Shown: positions 14,761-21,860 of the stretch, piece after piece
Layout of the letters: each line of letters opens with the position of its first letter
How positions within the stretch are numbered: the stretch's first letter is position 1
From: DAOTVS01 sp034436375
Lineage (GTDB): Bacteria; Chloroflexota; Anaerolineae; SpSt-313
NCBI GenBank assembly: GCA_034436375.1
Contig: DAOTVS010000148.1
Location: forward strand, 1 to 23,737
Direction: 5' to 3'
DNA length: 23,737 nucleotides
Program-made: the position numbers and the translations under genes
Notes under the pieces: model-generated
Database searches by the model: none
What the model saw: only the letters and a program-made list of their open reading frames with translations
Told to the model about the DNA's origin: nothing

Positions 14761-16167
14761 TTACCCCTCCAGATAGCGGGACCAATCTATGCTATGGCCT
14801 TCGGGGTGATAGCTGCCATCGGTTGCCTGCAGATAACGGCCCCGGTAATCGCCCCGAGCGATGCGCGCCAGGGCGTCAGCAGCGGCGTCAATTTCAGCGG
14901 TGCTGTTGTAACATCCCAGGCTGATGCGGACCAAACCAGGAAGAAGGCTTTCTTCGCCCATGGTCACGGCTGCTCGCAACCCGGCAATCTCCTGCGCCGA
15001 GAGGCCGAGCAAGCGGAAGAGGTAGGGCTGGGCGCAGAAGCAACCGCTACGCACGCCGATGCCCTCTTCGTAGCCCAGAATAGCTGCCACCTTGTGGTGA
15101 TCGACGCCCGGCACCAGGAACGAGACGACCCCCACCCGGCAGGCGCAACAGGCTGGATCACAGTCGCCATAGAGAGTGAGGGGCGGGTCGATGGCCCGGA
15201 GGCGCTCCAGGGCATGGGCGGTCAGTGCTGCCTCATGCTCGGCGATGTTATCCATACCAATCTCCTGCAGGCAGCGCAAGGCTTCCGCCAGGGCCACCGC
15301 CCCCAGCACATTGGGGCTGCCGGCCTCCTCTTTTTCAGGCAATGGGCCCCAATAGACACTGTCCGTCGTCACCAGGGTGACGGTACCGCCCCCCACGAGG
15401 TCGGGGTCCCCATCCAGGAATGTATCGCGCCGGCCGACCAGGGCGCCCGTACCAAAGGGGGCGTACATCTTGTGGCCCGAGATGGCCAGATAGTCCAGGT
15501 GGCAAGGGTCGTCCAGGCGGCCCATCTCCACTTTGCGGTGCGGCGCCAACTGGGCCGCATCCACCAGAATCTGCGCTCCTGCAGCATGCGCCTTTTGCGC
15601 CAGGCGGTAGATGGGGGTGCAGCAACCGGTTACATTAGAGGCGCCGCTCACGGCCACCAACCGCACGCGCCCGGCGTAACGGCGCAACAGGTGATCGAAA
15701 TGGTCCTCATCGAGCAAACCCTCGGGGGTCACATCGATCCGATGGATCTGGGCTTTGCCGCGCCAGGGCAGATCGTTGGAATGGTGCTCCAGCAGTGAGA
15801 TCAACACCACATCGCCTTGCTCTAAGGCCAGGCGGTGGGCCAACTTGTTGATTGACTCGGTGGCATTCTTGCTAAAGATCGTGATGTACTCGCCGGGGTC
15901 GGCTTCGAAGAAACGCAACACCTGCGCATGAGCCTGTTCATAGGCCCAGGTGGAGAGTTGCGACTTGAAACCGGCGCCGCGGTGCACACTGGCATACCAC
16001 GACAGAAAGGCATTGACCCGGTCAGCGACGGGCTGCAGTGCGGGTGTGCTGGCGGCATTGTCGAGGTTGATATAGGTGCGCCAGGCGCCGTCGAGGAGAG
16101 GCACCGGTTGGTCCACGCCCACGACCTGCGAACGCACCGTCTCGATGCTGAGGGGTGTTCTGGGCAT
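14761..16167 (-). CDS. Class V aminotransferase: cysteine desulfurase/selenocysteine lyase type
   Basis: This 468-residue PLP enzyme belongs to the SufS/CsdB group. EHHSN (127-131) and DAAQ (203-206) hold cofactor contacts, and Lys233 in SGHKMYAPFGTGAL forms the Schiff base. RSGCFCAQP (373-381) places Cys378 where SufS has its catalytic Cys. Members release sulfur from cysteine, and some release selenium from selenocysteine. Unusual features are a second Cys (376) beside the active site and a cysteine cluster, C336, C340, C341, C343. It is about 60 residues longer than E. coli SufS, partly a C-terminal tail. The ATG at 16167 has GGAG 9 nt upstream; a TTG 12 codons earlier lacks one. It is divergent from the TGA-containing gene. 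No other suf or sel gene is in the window. Confidence 0.85.
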   Translation of the reverse strand: MPRTPLSIETVRSQVVGVDQPVPLLDGAWRTYINLDNAASTPALQPVADRVNAFLSWYASVHRGAGFKSQLSTWAYEQAHAQVLRFFEADPGEYITIFSKNATESINKLAHRLALEQGDVVLISLLEHHSNDLPWRGKAQIHRIDVTPEGLLDEDHFDHLLRRYAGRVRLVAVSGASNVTGCCTPIYRLAQKAHAAGAQILVDAAQLAPHRKVEMGRLDDPCHLDYLAISGHKMYAPFGTGALVGRRDTFLDGDPDLVGGGTVTLVTTDSVYWGPLPEKEEAGSPNVLGAVALAEALRCLQEIGMDNIAEHEAALTAHALERLRAIDPPLTLYGDCDPACCACRVGVVSFLVPGVDHHKVAAILGYEEGIGVRSGCFCAQPYLFRLLGLSAQEIAGLRAAVTMGEESLLPGLVRISLGCYNSTAEIDAAADALARIARGDYRGRYLQATDGSYHPEGHSIDWSRYLEG

Positions 16168-16184
16168 GGCGCATTGCTCCATCA

Positions 16185-16202
16185 TGGGCCAGGCCTGGCC
16201 CA
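16185..16202. promoter_or_regulatory. 18-bp perfect palindrome in the desulfurase leader
   Basis: TGGGCCAGGCCTGGCCCA is self-complementary without a spacer. It sits between the -10 box and the ribosome binding site of the class V aminotransferase gene, where a repressor site or RNA hairpin could control expression. Confidence 0.45.
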
Positions 16203-16241
16203 AAATCGGCTCTCGGCACCCCGTACCAGAGAACCAGGGTT

Positions 16242-16270
16242 ACTATAGTGCGCTCAGCGCAGATGGTCAA
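16242..16270 (-). promoter_or_regulatory. Promoter of the class V aminotransferase gene
   Basis: TTGACC (16270-16265), a 17-nt spacer and TATAGT (16247-16242) on the minus strand. Each hexamer differs from consensus at one position. Confidence 0.7.
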
Positions 16271-16296
16271 CCCGGGAATGAAGTGACTTCCGGCAC

Positions 16297-16325
16297 TTGA
16301 CACGATTGCCTCAAGGTGCTAGATT
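16297..16325 (+). promoter_or_regulatory. Promoter of the TGA-containing (selenoprotein candidate) gene
   Basis: TTGACA (16297-16302), a 17-nt spacer and TAGATT (16320-16325). It is back-to-back with the promoter of the desulfurase-type gene, and their -35 boxes are 26 bp apart. Confidence 0.6.
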
Positions 16326-16376
16326 AGCAGCCTCGCTGTGTGAGCCTCTGTTTTCAACATGGAATGAGGTAAAACG

Positions 16377-17393
16377 GTGACCGGAAACACACAACCTGGC
16401 GGGAATGTACCTGTAGCCCCTGTGCGCTCTACTCCCAAATGGGTACCCTGGGTGGGCCTGGGGCTCCTGGCCGCCGTGCTGGTTCTTCTGGCGACGGTTG
16501 GCCCCGGGCGATTGCTCGCGATGCTCACGCCTTCTTTCAAAGCCGACCAGCCCGCAACGCTCACCCTTCTGCTCACCAACGATACCTGGGGCTACGTCTA
16601 CCCCTGTGGCTGAAGGGACCCCATTGGGGGTGTGACCCGTCGGGCCGCAGTCATCAAGCAGACTCGCTCCAAAGCCTCAAATGTGATCCTGGTCGATGCT
16701 GGCAACAGCCTGATTATGAGTGATTCCGGGCCCAAGGAACCGGCGGAGGCCACGCATGGGCAGACGAGCGTAGAGATTCTCAACCGCCTGGGCTATGACG
16801 CAGTCGGCCTCGGCGATAAGGACCTGATCCTGAGCAAAGCCGATCTGACCAAACGCATGGGCGAGGCGCAGGGCTTTTCCTTCCTCTCTGCCAACCTGAT
16901 CGACAAGGCCACGAATCATCTCTTTGCCAAGCCCTACGATATCAAGGCGGTGGCCGGGCATCGGGTCGCCTTTATCGGCATCACTGGCGCTGTGCCCGAG
17001 AACTCGGCCGATTGGTCGCTGGTGCCGCCCATCGATGCCGCACGTGAGTATGTGCGCAAGCTCCAGCCGCAGGCTGATATCATCATCCTGTTATCCACTG
17101 CCGGCGCCGATATGAACCAGCAGATCGCTGCCCAGGTGCCGGGCATCGATGTGATCGTCAGCGGCGGGGATCAGCCCCTGGCTCAACCGGCCGAACCGGC
17201 GCCCGGAACGATCGTCGTGCAGTCCGAGACATCGATCCCCGGCGAGGCTGGCCGTTTTATCGGCCGGCTGACCGTCAATTATGACGCCGCCGGCAAGATG
17301 ACTGGTCAGAAATGGGAAGATATCCAGCTCACCCCTGGGATCGGCGATGACCCCGATATGCAGAAATGGGTTTCATCGCTGTCCCAGTCCTAA
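16377..17393 (+). CDS. Candidate selenoprotein: 5'-nucleotidase-like protein with in-frame TGA (Cys-Gly-Sec)
   Basis: One frame runs from a GTG at 16377 (GAGGT 6 nt upstream) to 17393, broken only by TGA at 16611-16613. Read through, it gives 338 residues: a membrane anchor (about 23-42), then TLTLLLTNDTWGYVYPCG-U79-RDPIGGVTRRAAV. The part before and after the TGA matches the start of the 5'-nucleotidase/UshA metallophosphoesterase family, including the GG..RRAAVI block, VILVDAGNSL, YDAVGLGDKDL, DIIILLSTAGAD and PGIDVIVSGGD. In Cys-containing relatives, as I recall them, PCGC occupies the PCG-U position. The canonical metal ligands (NDxHG, GNHE, LSHxG, GGHxH) are mostly replaced. A downstream-only start (GTG 16632) would lose the anchor and first motif. 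Alternative: a TGC-to-TGA mutation or read error. Confidence 0.7.
16616..16646 (+). promoter_or_regulatory. Possible bacterial SECIS stem-loop
   Basis: Two bases after the TGA, the RNA can fold: G16616-G16617 with C16645-C16646, CCC 16619-16621 with GGG 16642-16644, GG 16626-16627 with 16640-16641, and GGGT 16628-16631 with ACCC 16635-16638. This leaves an apical GUG loop 18 nt after the TGA. The geometry and the leading G suit known bacterial SECIS elements. A competing ACCCC/GGGGT hairpin (16618-16631) also exists. Hand folding only. Confidence 0.4.
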
Positions 17394-17419
17394 AGCCAGC
17401 GCCGGATACGATGGAACGC

Positions 17420-17457
17420 ATCGCCCTGAGTTGCGAGTTGTCGCGGCCCAGGGCGAT
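17420..17457 (+). terminator. Terminator-like hairpin after the selenoprotein candidate
   Basis: ATCGCCCTG (17420-17428) pairs perfectly with CAGGGCGAT (17449-17457), with an inner GCGA/TCGC helix. A short TGCTTTA follows. It lies 27 nt after the stop and likely ends this transcript, though the T-run is weak. Confidence 0.45.
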
Positions 17458-17547
17458 TGCTTTACCGCTATGTAACGCAAATTCTGGCACAATTCCTGCT
17501 AATATAACTACTCAATGCCCCTCGTCCTCGGAAACAGGGAGGACTGT

Positions 17548-18687
17548 GTGAGCGAGCAGTGGGAGTCGTGGCCGACACGCACACGGGTGCGCACTGTGGC
17601 CATTGCTGTTGTCGTCATCATCATGTTTGTGGTGCTCATCCTGGTGTGGAGCGCCATCGTACCCTTTCTCTTCGGCCTTGTGCTTGCCGTTCTGCTGCTC
17701 CCGCCGGTCAACTGGCTACAACGCCACCTGCCCTTCCTGGCGCCGGAGAGTAGAGTGGCGCGCCTGATCGCGCTGTTGCTGATCTACCTCGCCGGCCTGG
17801 GCGTGATTGTCGGCATTCTGGCCTATGTGATCCCCACCATCATCAACGAGACGCAGGCCTTGTTCAGCGGCAGGGGGCTCGCCGGCCAGATCCAGACCGC
17901 CATAAACGCGCTGCGCCGGCTGTTCGAGCGGGTCTTTCCGCCGTCAATACAACCGTTGATCATCAACCAGGGGCGCGCGATTGCAGCCGAGCTGCTGGGC
18001 GCCGCCCAGGGGGCCATCATCGGCTTTCTGGCCTCCGTCAGCAACGCCCTCGTGGTTATCCTGGGGTACCTGGTCGTGCCCATCTGGGTCTTTTACGTGC
18101 TCTACTATGCGGACCAACTGGAAGAGGCCACAATGAAGCTCTTCCCCCCCACGTTCCGTGAGGATATCCTCAATGTCGGGCATATCACCGCTGATGTCCT
18201 GGGCTCCTACATCGCCGGGCAGTTGTTGCTGGCCACGATCGTGGGCATCCTCTCCGGATTGTCGCTGGCGCTGCTGGGCGTCGATTTCGCTGCGCTACTG
18301 GGCTTTATCACTGCAGTGGGCGACCTGATCCCAACCCTGGGGCCCATCTTGGCGCTCATCCCCGCCCTCATCATCGCGGGGCTGGAACGCCCGATCCTGG
18401 CGCTGTGGGCCCTGCTGGCGCTCCTGGCCGTGCAACAGTTGGAGAATAACTTTCTCGGTCCCTACATCATCGGTGATCGGGTGCGCCTGAACCCGGCCAT
18501 CATTATCATCCTCCTGGTTATCGGCGGCGCACTCTGGGGCCTCCTGGGGTTGCTTGTGATTGTTCCCCTGTTCGCCACGCTGCGCGACATCTACCGCTAC
18601 ATCCTGATCCGCACCGGGCGCGAGGAGACGCCGCCTTCCGAGGCGCTGCGGCGCATCGATGAGATCCAAAAGGGGCGGGCCATTTGA
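17548..18687 (+). CDS. AI-2E (PerM/TqsA-type) family permease
   Basis: This is a 379-residue integral membrane protein. Two N-terminal helices and one further pair precede a large soluble insertion (about 105-185) and a block of four or more C-terminal helices. The family signature is seen in LGSYIAGQLLLATIVGILSG, FITAVGDLIPTLGPILALIP and the VQQLENNFLGPYIIGDRVRL segment. Members are a mixed group: autoinducer-2 exporters, Na+/H+ antiporters and uncharacterised permeases. The substrate here is unknown. The GTG at 17548 has GGGAGG 5 nt upstream and is preferred to an ATG 11 codons earlier without a site. The promoter is unclear; an AT-rich TAATATAAC stretch lies about 40 nt upstream. Confidence 0.9.
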   Translation: MSEQWESWPTRTRVRTVAIAVVVIIMFVVLILVWSAIVPFLFGLVLAVLLLPPVNWLQRHLPFLAPESRVARLIALLLIYLAGLGVIVGILAYVIPTIINETQALFSGRGLAGQIQTAINALRRLFERVFPPSIQPLIINQGRAIAAELLGAAQGAIIGFLASVSNALVVILGYLVVPIWVFYVLYYADQLEEATMKLFPPTFREDILNVGHITADVLGSYIAGQLLLATIVGILSGLSLALLGVDFAALLGFITAVGDLIPTLGPILALIPALIIAGLERPILALWALLALLAVQQLENNFLGPYIIGDRVRLNPAIIIILLVIGGALWGLLGLLVIVPLFATLRDIYRYILIRTGREETPPSEALRRIDEIQKGRAI

Positions 18688-18734
18688 GTCTGGAGGATAG
18701 AGCTCATGAGCCCTTGCCGGCGGGCATTTTCGCC

Positions 18735-18763
18735 GTGACAGAACAAGAAAACTCTGCTACAAT
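18735..18763 (+). promoter_or_regulatory. Promoter of the small membrane-protein gene
   Basis: GTGACA (18735-18740), a 17-nt spacer and TACAAT (18758-18763) lie about 58 nt before the ATG at 18821. Confidence 0.55.
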
Positions 18764-18820
18764 GGCTGCCCATGGCCTGCCTGCGGTGGTGCTCTATATG
18801 GCCAGCGCGAGGAGGTTACT

Positions 18821-19330
18821 ATGATGTCCAAGTCTTCGTCAACGCCTAGCCGGTGGGCAGCCCGCAATCTGGCGCCCATCGTGCTGGGCCTCTTGCTCTT
18901 GGGGTATATGCTCGATGCCGTGTTCCTGACCCCGGGCCAGACGCGGCTCACCGATCTCTACTACCTTCTGGTCGCCGCCTCACTGCTCCTGGTGATTTCC
19001 TTTGCGGCGCTGTTTGCCGCCGCCTGGCTGGGGCAGCATTCGATGTGGCGCACCTGGGGGATTCTGCTGGGGGTAACCTTGGCCATCACGGCCATCGGCC
19101 TATTCAGCCATACCCTGGCTCGATCCAATATCCCGGGACCCACGCCGCAAGCCCCGCTCCAGGAGATGGCGCCCGAGGAGCCGACCCTGGAGGTCACGCC
19201 CGAAGAGCCGACGCCGGAGGAAGCCGCTCCCGAAGTGCCCACCTCCGAGGGGCAGCCGGAGATCCTATCGTTTCTGCGGCTGGCTAAACTGCGCGATGGA
19301 GCGGCCTCAGGTACGCTCCACCTCCGGTGA
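18821..19330 (+). CDS. Small three-TM protein with Pro/Glu-rich tail, function unknown
   Basis: This is a 169-residue hypothetical. Three predicted membrane helices (about 18-36, 47-70 and 79-97) are followed by a linker of about 45 residues built on a repeated Glu-Glu-Pro-Thr theme (EEPTLEVTPEEPTPEEAAPE), then a short basic end. The acidic, proline-rich repeat suggests an extended, flexible tail, perhaps spanning the cell envelope. No family recognised. GAGGAGG lies 5 nt before the first of two adjacent ATGs, and a clear promoter precedes it. It converges on a glycosyltransferase gene, with an inverted-repeat element between. Confidence 0.7.
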   Translation: MMSKSSSTPSRWAARNLAPIVLGLLLLGYMLDAVFLTPGQTRLTDLYYLLVAASLLLVISFAALFAAAWLGQHSMWRTWGILLGVTLAITAIGLFSHTLARSNIPGPTPQAPLQEMAPEEPTLEVTPEEPTPEEAAPEVPTSEGQPEILSFLRLAKLRDGAASGTLHLR

Positions 19331-19346
19331 AAAACGGCATTCGATG

Positions 19347-19470
19347 CCTGATCCGTAATGCGTAAGGCCGCCATTGCACAGCTCAGGCGGCGCAAGCAGT
19401 CCCTTCCGTGATGAGCCGTTGAGGACCAGCGCCTGCCTGGCGCGAGAGGCCTTACGGATTACGGATCAGG
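19347..19470. repeat. Inverted-repeat (MITE-like) intergenic element, copy 2
   Basis: Terminal inverted repeats of 23 bp at 19347-19369 and 19448-19470 match at 22 positions and bound a 124-bp non-coding element. The left arm region (19353-19375) is 21/23 identical to 3910-3932, linking it to the element at 3894-4025. It fills the gap between two convergent genes and may double as a bidirectional terminator. No transposase is seen. Confidence 0.75.
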
Positions 19471-19474
19471 TCCA

Positions 19475-20590
19475 TCAACTGTCCTTGTCGCCCAAGATTT
19501 CCCTGTAGACCGCCACTGTAGTGCGGGCAATGTGCGCCTGGGTATAGTGTGCCTCCACGCGTGCCCGGCCCCGGCGCCCCAACTCGGCGCGCAGGGCCGG
19601 GTCAGCGCGCAGGCGCTGCAGGCAGTCGCGTAGAGCGGCCACATCCCCTTCGGGGAAGACGAGCCCACCCTCACCGATCACGTTGGGGATCTCACCCGAG
19701 CTTGACCCGAGCACCGGCACGCCACAGGCCATGGCCTCGATCAGCACGCGCCCAAATTGCTCCTTCCAATTGGGCATGGTCAACGAAGGCAGGACCAGAG
19801 CATGCAGCTGGTTGTAGTAGCGCGGCATCTCTGTCGAGGGAATGTGAGACTCAAAGGTTACGCTCTCGCTCACCCCCAGGGCGCCGGCCTGCTCCGCCAG
19901 CGCCTGCTGCAAGGGCCCGGAGCCCGCCAGCCGCAACTGCCATGCTCCCTGCAGGCCCGAGAGGGCCTCGAGGAGTGTGCCGACCCCTTTGCCTGGGATA
20001 AAACGCCCGGCAAAGCCCACGACAAAAGGCTCATCCGGGGGCCGGGCCCCCGGCAAGGGGCGAAAATGGCCGGGGTCCACGCCGAACTGGGGCACGAGCC
20101 TGGCCGGCCCACGGTAGCCCTTGCCGCGCAGGACCGCTTCCGCCTCGCGATTGCCCACCAGGGCATAGTGGCTGTGGTCCAGGACGTAGCGCTCCATCTG
20201 CCGGAAGGGCGGAGGGTAGCGGCGGGCCAGGTTCTGCCAGGTGAAAAAGAGCGCCCTGGCCCCGACCGAGCGCGCCGCCCGCAGCGCCAGAAAGGTGGCC
20301 AGGTTGTAGGGCTCTTCGTCGATGTGCACGATATCCGGACGCAGGCGCCGCAGCTCATGGCCCAGCGTGGGGAAGAAGTGCAGGTGAAAATTGCCGTTCA
20401 CCGCGACGGGCAGCACCAGCATGCGGTAACCCTGCGTGTGGGCCCGCTCCAGCCGCACCACACGGCCATTCTCCTGCCACTCAGCCGGCAGCGCCACAGT
20501 CAGATCCACCCCTGGGAGCGCGGCCATCTCCTCCAGCTTGCGCTGATACGCACCCGTGATGCAGGCGCGGGAAAGCATCAAAACACGCAA
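19475..20590 (-). CDS. GT4-type glycosyltransferase (GT-B fold)
   Basis: This is a 371-residue retaining glycosyltransferase of the GT4/group 1 family. The N-terminal domain begins MRVLMLSRACITGAYQRKL, and DIVHIDEEPYN (86-96) lies in its Rossmann fold. The C-terminal domain has FAGRFIPGKG (193-202), LAGSGPL (221-227) and the E-x7-E nucleotide-sugar motif, Glu277 to Glu285, in EQFGRVLIEAMACGVPV. It probably adds a hexose to a cell-envelope glycan or lipid from a nucleotide sugar on the cytoplasmic side; acceptor unknown. The start is TTG at 20590 with AGAGGTG 5 nt upstream; Met5 is the alternative. It is co-oriented with the dehydrogenase and PabBC genes, but a repeat-rich gap precedes it. Confidence 0.92.
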   Translation of the reverse strand: MRVLMLSRACITGAYQRKLEEMAALPGVDLTVALPAEWQENGRVVRLERAHTQGYRMLVLPVAVNGNFHLHFFPTLGHELRRLRPDIVHIDEEPYNLATFLALRAARSVGARALFFTWQNLARRYPPPFRQMERYVLDHSHYALVGNREAEAVLRGKGYRGPARLVPQFGVDPGHFRPLPGARPPDEPFVVGFAGRFIPGKGVGTLLEALSGLQGAWQLRLAGSGPLQQALAEQAGALGVSESVTFESHIPSTEMPRYYNQLHALVLPSLTMPNWKEQFGRVLIEAMACGVPVLGSSSGEIPNVIGEGGLVFPEGDVAALRDCLQRLRADPALRAELGRRGRARVEAHYTQAHIARTTVAVYREILGDKDS

Positions 20591-20606
20591 AGCAGCACCT
20601 CTTGTG

Positions 20607-20725
20607 AGCTATCAGCCTGGGCTCGCTTTGGCAATTGCTGTTCCAGGCCGCAACCTGCGGTTATGGCCGCGAAGCTGCCCGGCTGGCAGGGAAACAAGCT
20701 GATAGCGGATGGCTAATAGCCGATA
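20607..20725. repeat. Inverted-repeat-bounded intergenic segment
   Basis: GCTATCAGC (20608-20616) and its complement GCTGATAGC (20698-20706) bound this gap. A further related string, GGCTAATAGCCGATAGC (about 20711-20727), ends it. It resembles a non-coding repeat of the AGCTATCAGC type, but the arms are short. Confidence 0.4.
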
Positions 20726-20728
20726 GCT

Positions 20729-21757
20729 TCACGGCACAAACACCACCTTGACGCCCTGCTTACTCTCAAAGACGCGGAAAGCCTCCTGCCAGTCGGCCAG
20801 CGAGAAGCGGTGGCTGATAAGCGGCTCGGTGCGCACGAGGCCCGCCCCCAGGAGCTTGAGGGCCATCTCCCAGGAATCCCAGTAGGAGCCGATGGCGCCG
20901 GTGGCCGCGATCTCTTTATAGGCCAAGAGCTCCAGGTCCACCTCCACCGGCTTGCCGAAAAGCCCCACCTGCACATAGCGGCCGCCCCTTTTGAGCGCCT
21001 GCAGGCCAAGCTGGGCCGAAGCGCGCGCGCCGGCGCACTCGAAAAAGACATCGGGGCCGTCGCCGGTGAGCTCAGCCAGGCGTGCGATCACATCATCGCG
21101 CTGTACATTCAGCACGTGGGGAATGCCCAGCTCACGCGCCAGCTGCAGGCGTGGCAGATCGGCATCGGTGCCGGCCAGGATAACGGTCGCCCCGGCCGCC
21201 GCTGCCGTCTGCGCTGTCAGCAGCCCGATGGACCCCGGCCCCCCCACCAGCACCGTCTCGGTCGCCCGCACTTGCCCCTGGATCAACACGGCATGTGCTA
21301 TCACTGCCAGCGGCTCCGCGAGCGCCCCGGCCAGCGTGCTCACCCCTGCCGGCAGCCGGTGCACCCGTGTCGCCGAAACACACACATAGGGGGCGAAGCA
21401 GCCGTCATAGACATAGCCGATGATCCACTTTTGGGCGCACAGGTTATAGCGCCCGTGCCGGCAGGGCTCGCAGACCCCACAGACGCTGGCCGCCGTCTCC
21501 GAGGTGACGGCCTCTCCCGGAGTGAACCCCTCCACCCCGGGGCCCAGCTTATCAATGCGGCCGGCGAACTCGTGCCCCATCACCACCGGCGGCTGCACTT
21601 TGAACTTGATGTCGCCATGGTAAATGTGCAAGTCCGAGCCACAGATGCCGGTTGCCTCCACCCGGATCCTCATCTGCCCCGGGCCCGGCTCCGGCACCGG
21701 CACCTCGCGCACTTCGACATTGCCTTCTCCCAACGCATACTTGACTACGGCCTGCAC
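20729..21757 (-). CDS. Zinc-dependent medium-chain dehydrogenase (sorbitol/threonine dehydrogenase-like)
   Basis: This is a 342-residue MDR-family enzyme. The catalytic zinc site shows Cys39 in GICGSD and His62-Glu63 in MGHEFAG. The structural zinc lobe has C93, C96, C99 and C107 (CGVCEPC...C). The cofactor-binding Rossmann fold contains a GGPGSIGLL glycine motif, with Asp downstream in AGTDADL suggesting NAD rather than NADP. The family oxidises polyols (sorbitol, xylitol, iditol) or threonine; a polyol role fits the sugar genes nearby, by inference. The GTG at 21757 has an AGGAGGTGA ribosome binding site, a near-perfect anti-Shine-Dalgarno match. It has its own promoter behind the PabBC gene. 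Confidence 0.92.
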   Translation of the reverse strand: MQAVVKYALGEGNVEVREVPVPEPGPGQMRIRVEATGICGSDLHIYHGDIKFKVQPPVVMGHEFAGRIDKLGPGVEGFTPGEAVTSETAASVCGVCEPCRHGRYNLCAQKWIIGYVYDGCFAPYVCVSATRVHRLPAGVSTLAGALAEPLAVIAHAVLIQGQVRATETVLVGGPGSIGLLTAQTAAAAGATVILAGTDADLPRLQLARELGIPHVLNVQRDDVIARLAELTGDGPDVFFECAGARASAQLGLQALKRGGRYVQVGLFGKPVEVDLELLAYKEIAATGAIGSYWDSWEMALKLLGAGLVRTEPLISHRFSLADWQEAFRVFESKQGVKVVFVP

Positions 21758-21822
21758 GGCTCACCTCCTGACCTGTGTGTCCTCCGTCTCTCCGCGTCTC
21801 TTCGTCCTTTTCATCCCTCGCG

Positions 21823-21851
21823 ATTATAGGGCAGCTTGCCGCAGGAGGCAA
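21823..21851 (-). promoter_or_regulatory. Promoter of the dehydrogenase gene
   Basis: TTGCCT (21851-21846), a 17-nt spacer and a perfect TATAAT (21828-21823) on the minus strand, in the 103-nt gap after PabBC. The leader (about 60 nt) is almost all purine. Confidence 0.65.
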
Positions 21852-21860
21852 TCCCTTGCC

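Noticed and set aside
14794..15798. 334-codon plus-strand frame antisense to the class V aminotransferase
   Set aside because: Shadow of a strongly conserved gene; no motif.
16611..16613. Genome-wide reassignment of TGA to Trp
   Set aside because: Several well-supported genes here end in TGA at the expected family length, and only this one has an internal TGA.
16377..16631. Reading 16377-16613 and 16632-17393 as two separate genes
   Set aside because: Both are in the same phase. The second has only a GTG without a ribosome binding site, and each half carries only part of the same family domain.
17490..17515. Promoter for the AI-2E permease from the TAATATAAC stretch
   Set aside because: No acceptable -35 at 16-18 nt spacing for either possible -10 register.
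19757..20716. Plus-strand frame antisense to the GT4 gene
   Set aside because: Shadow; Gln/His/Arg-rich with no family signal.
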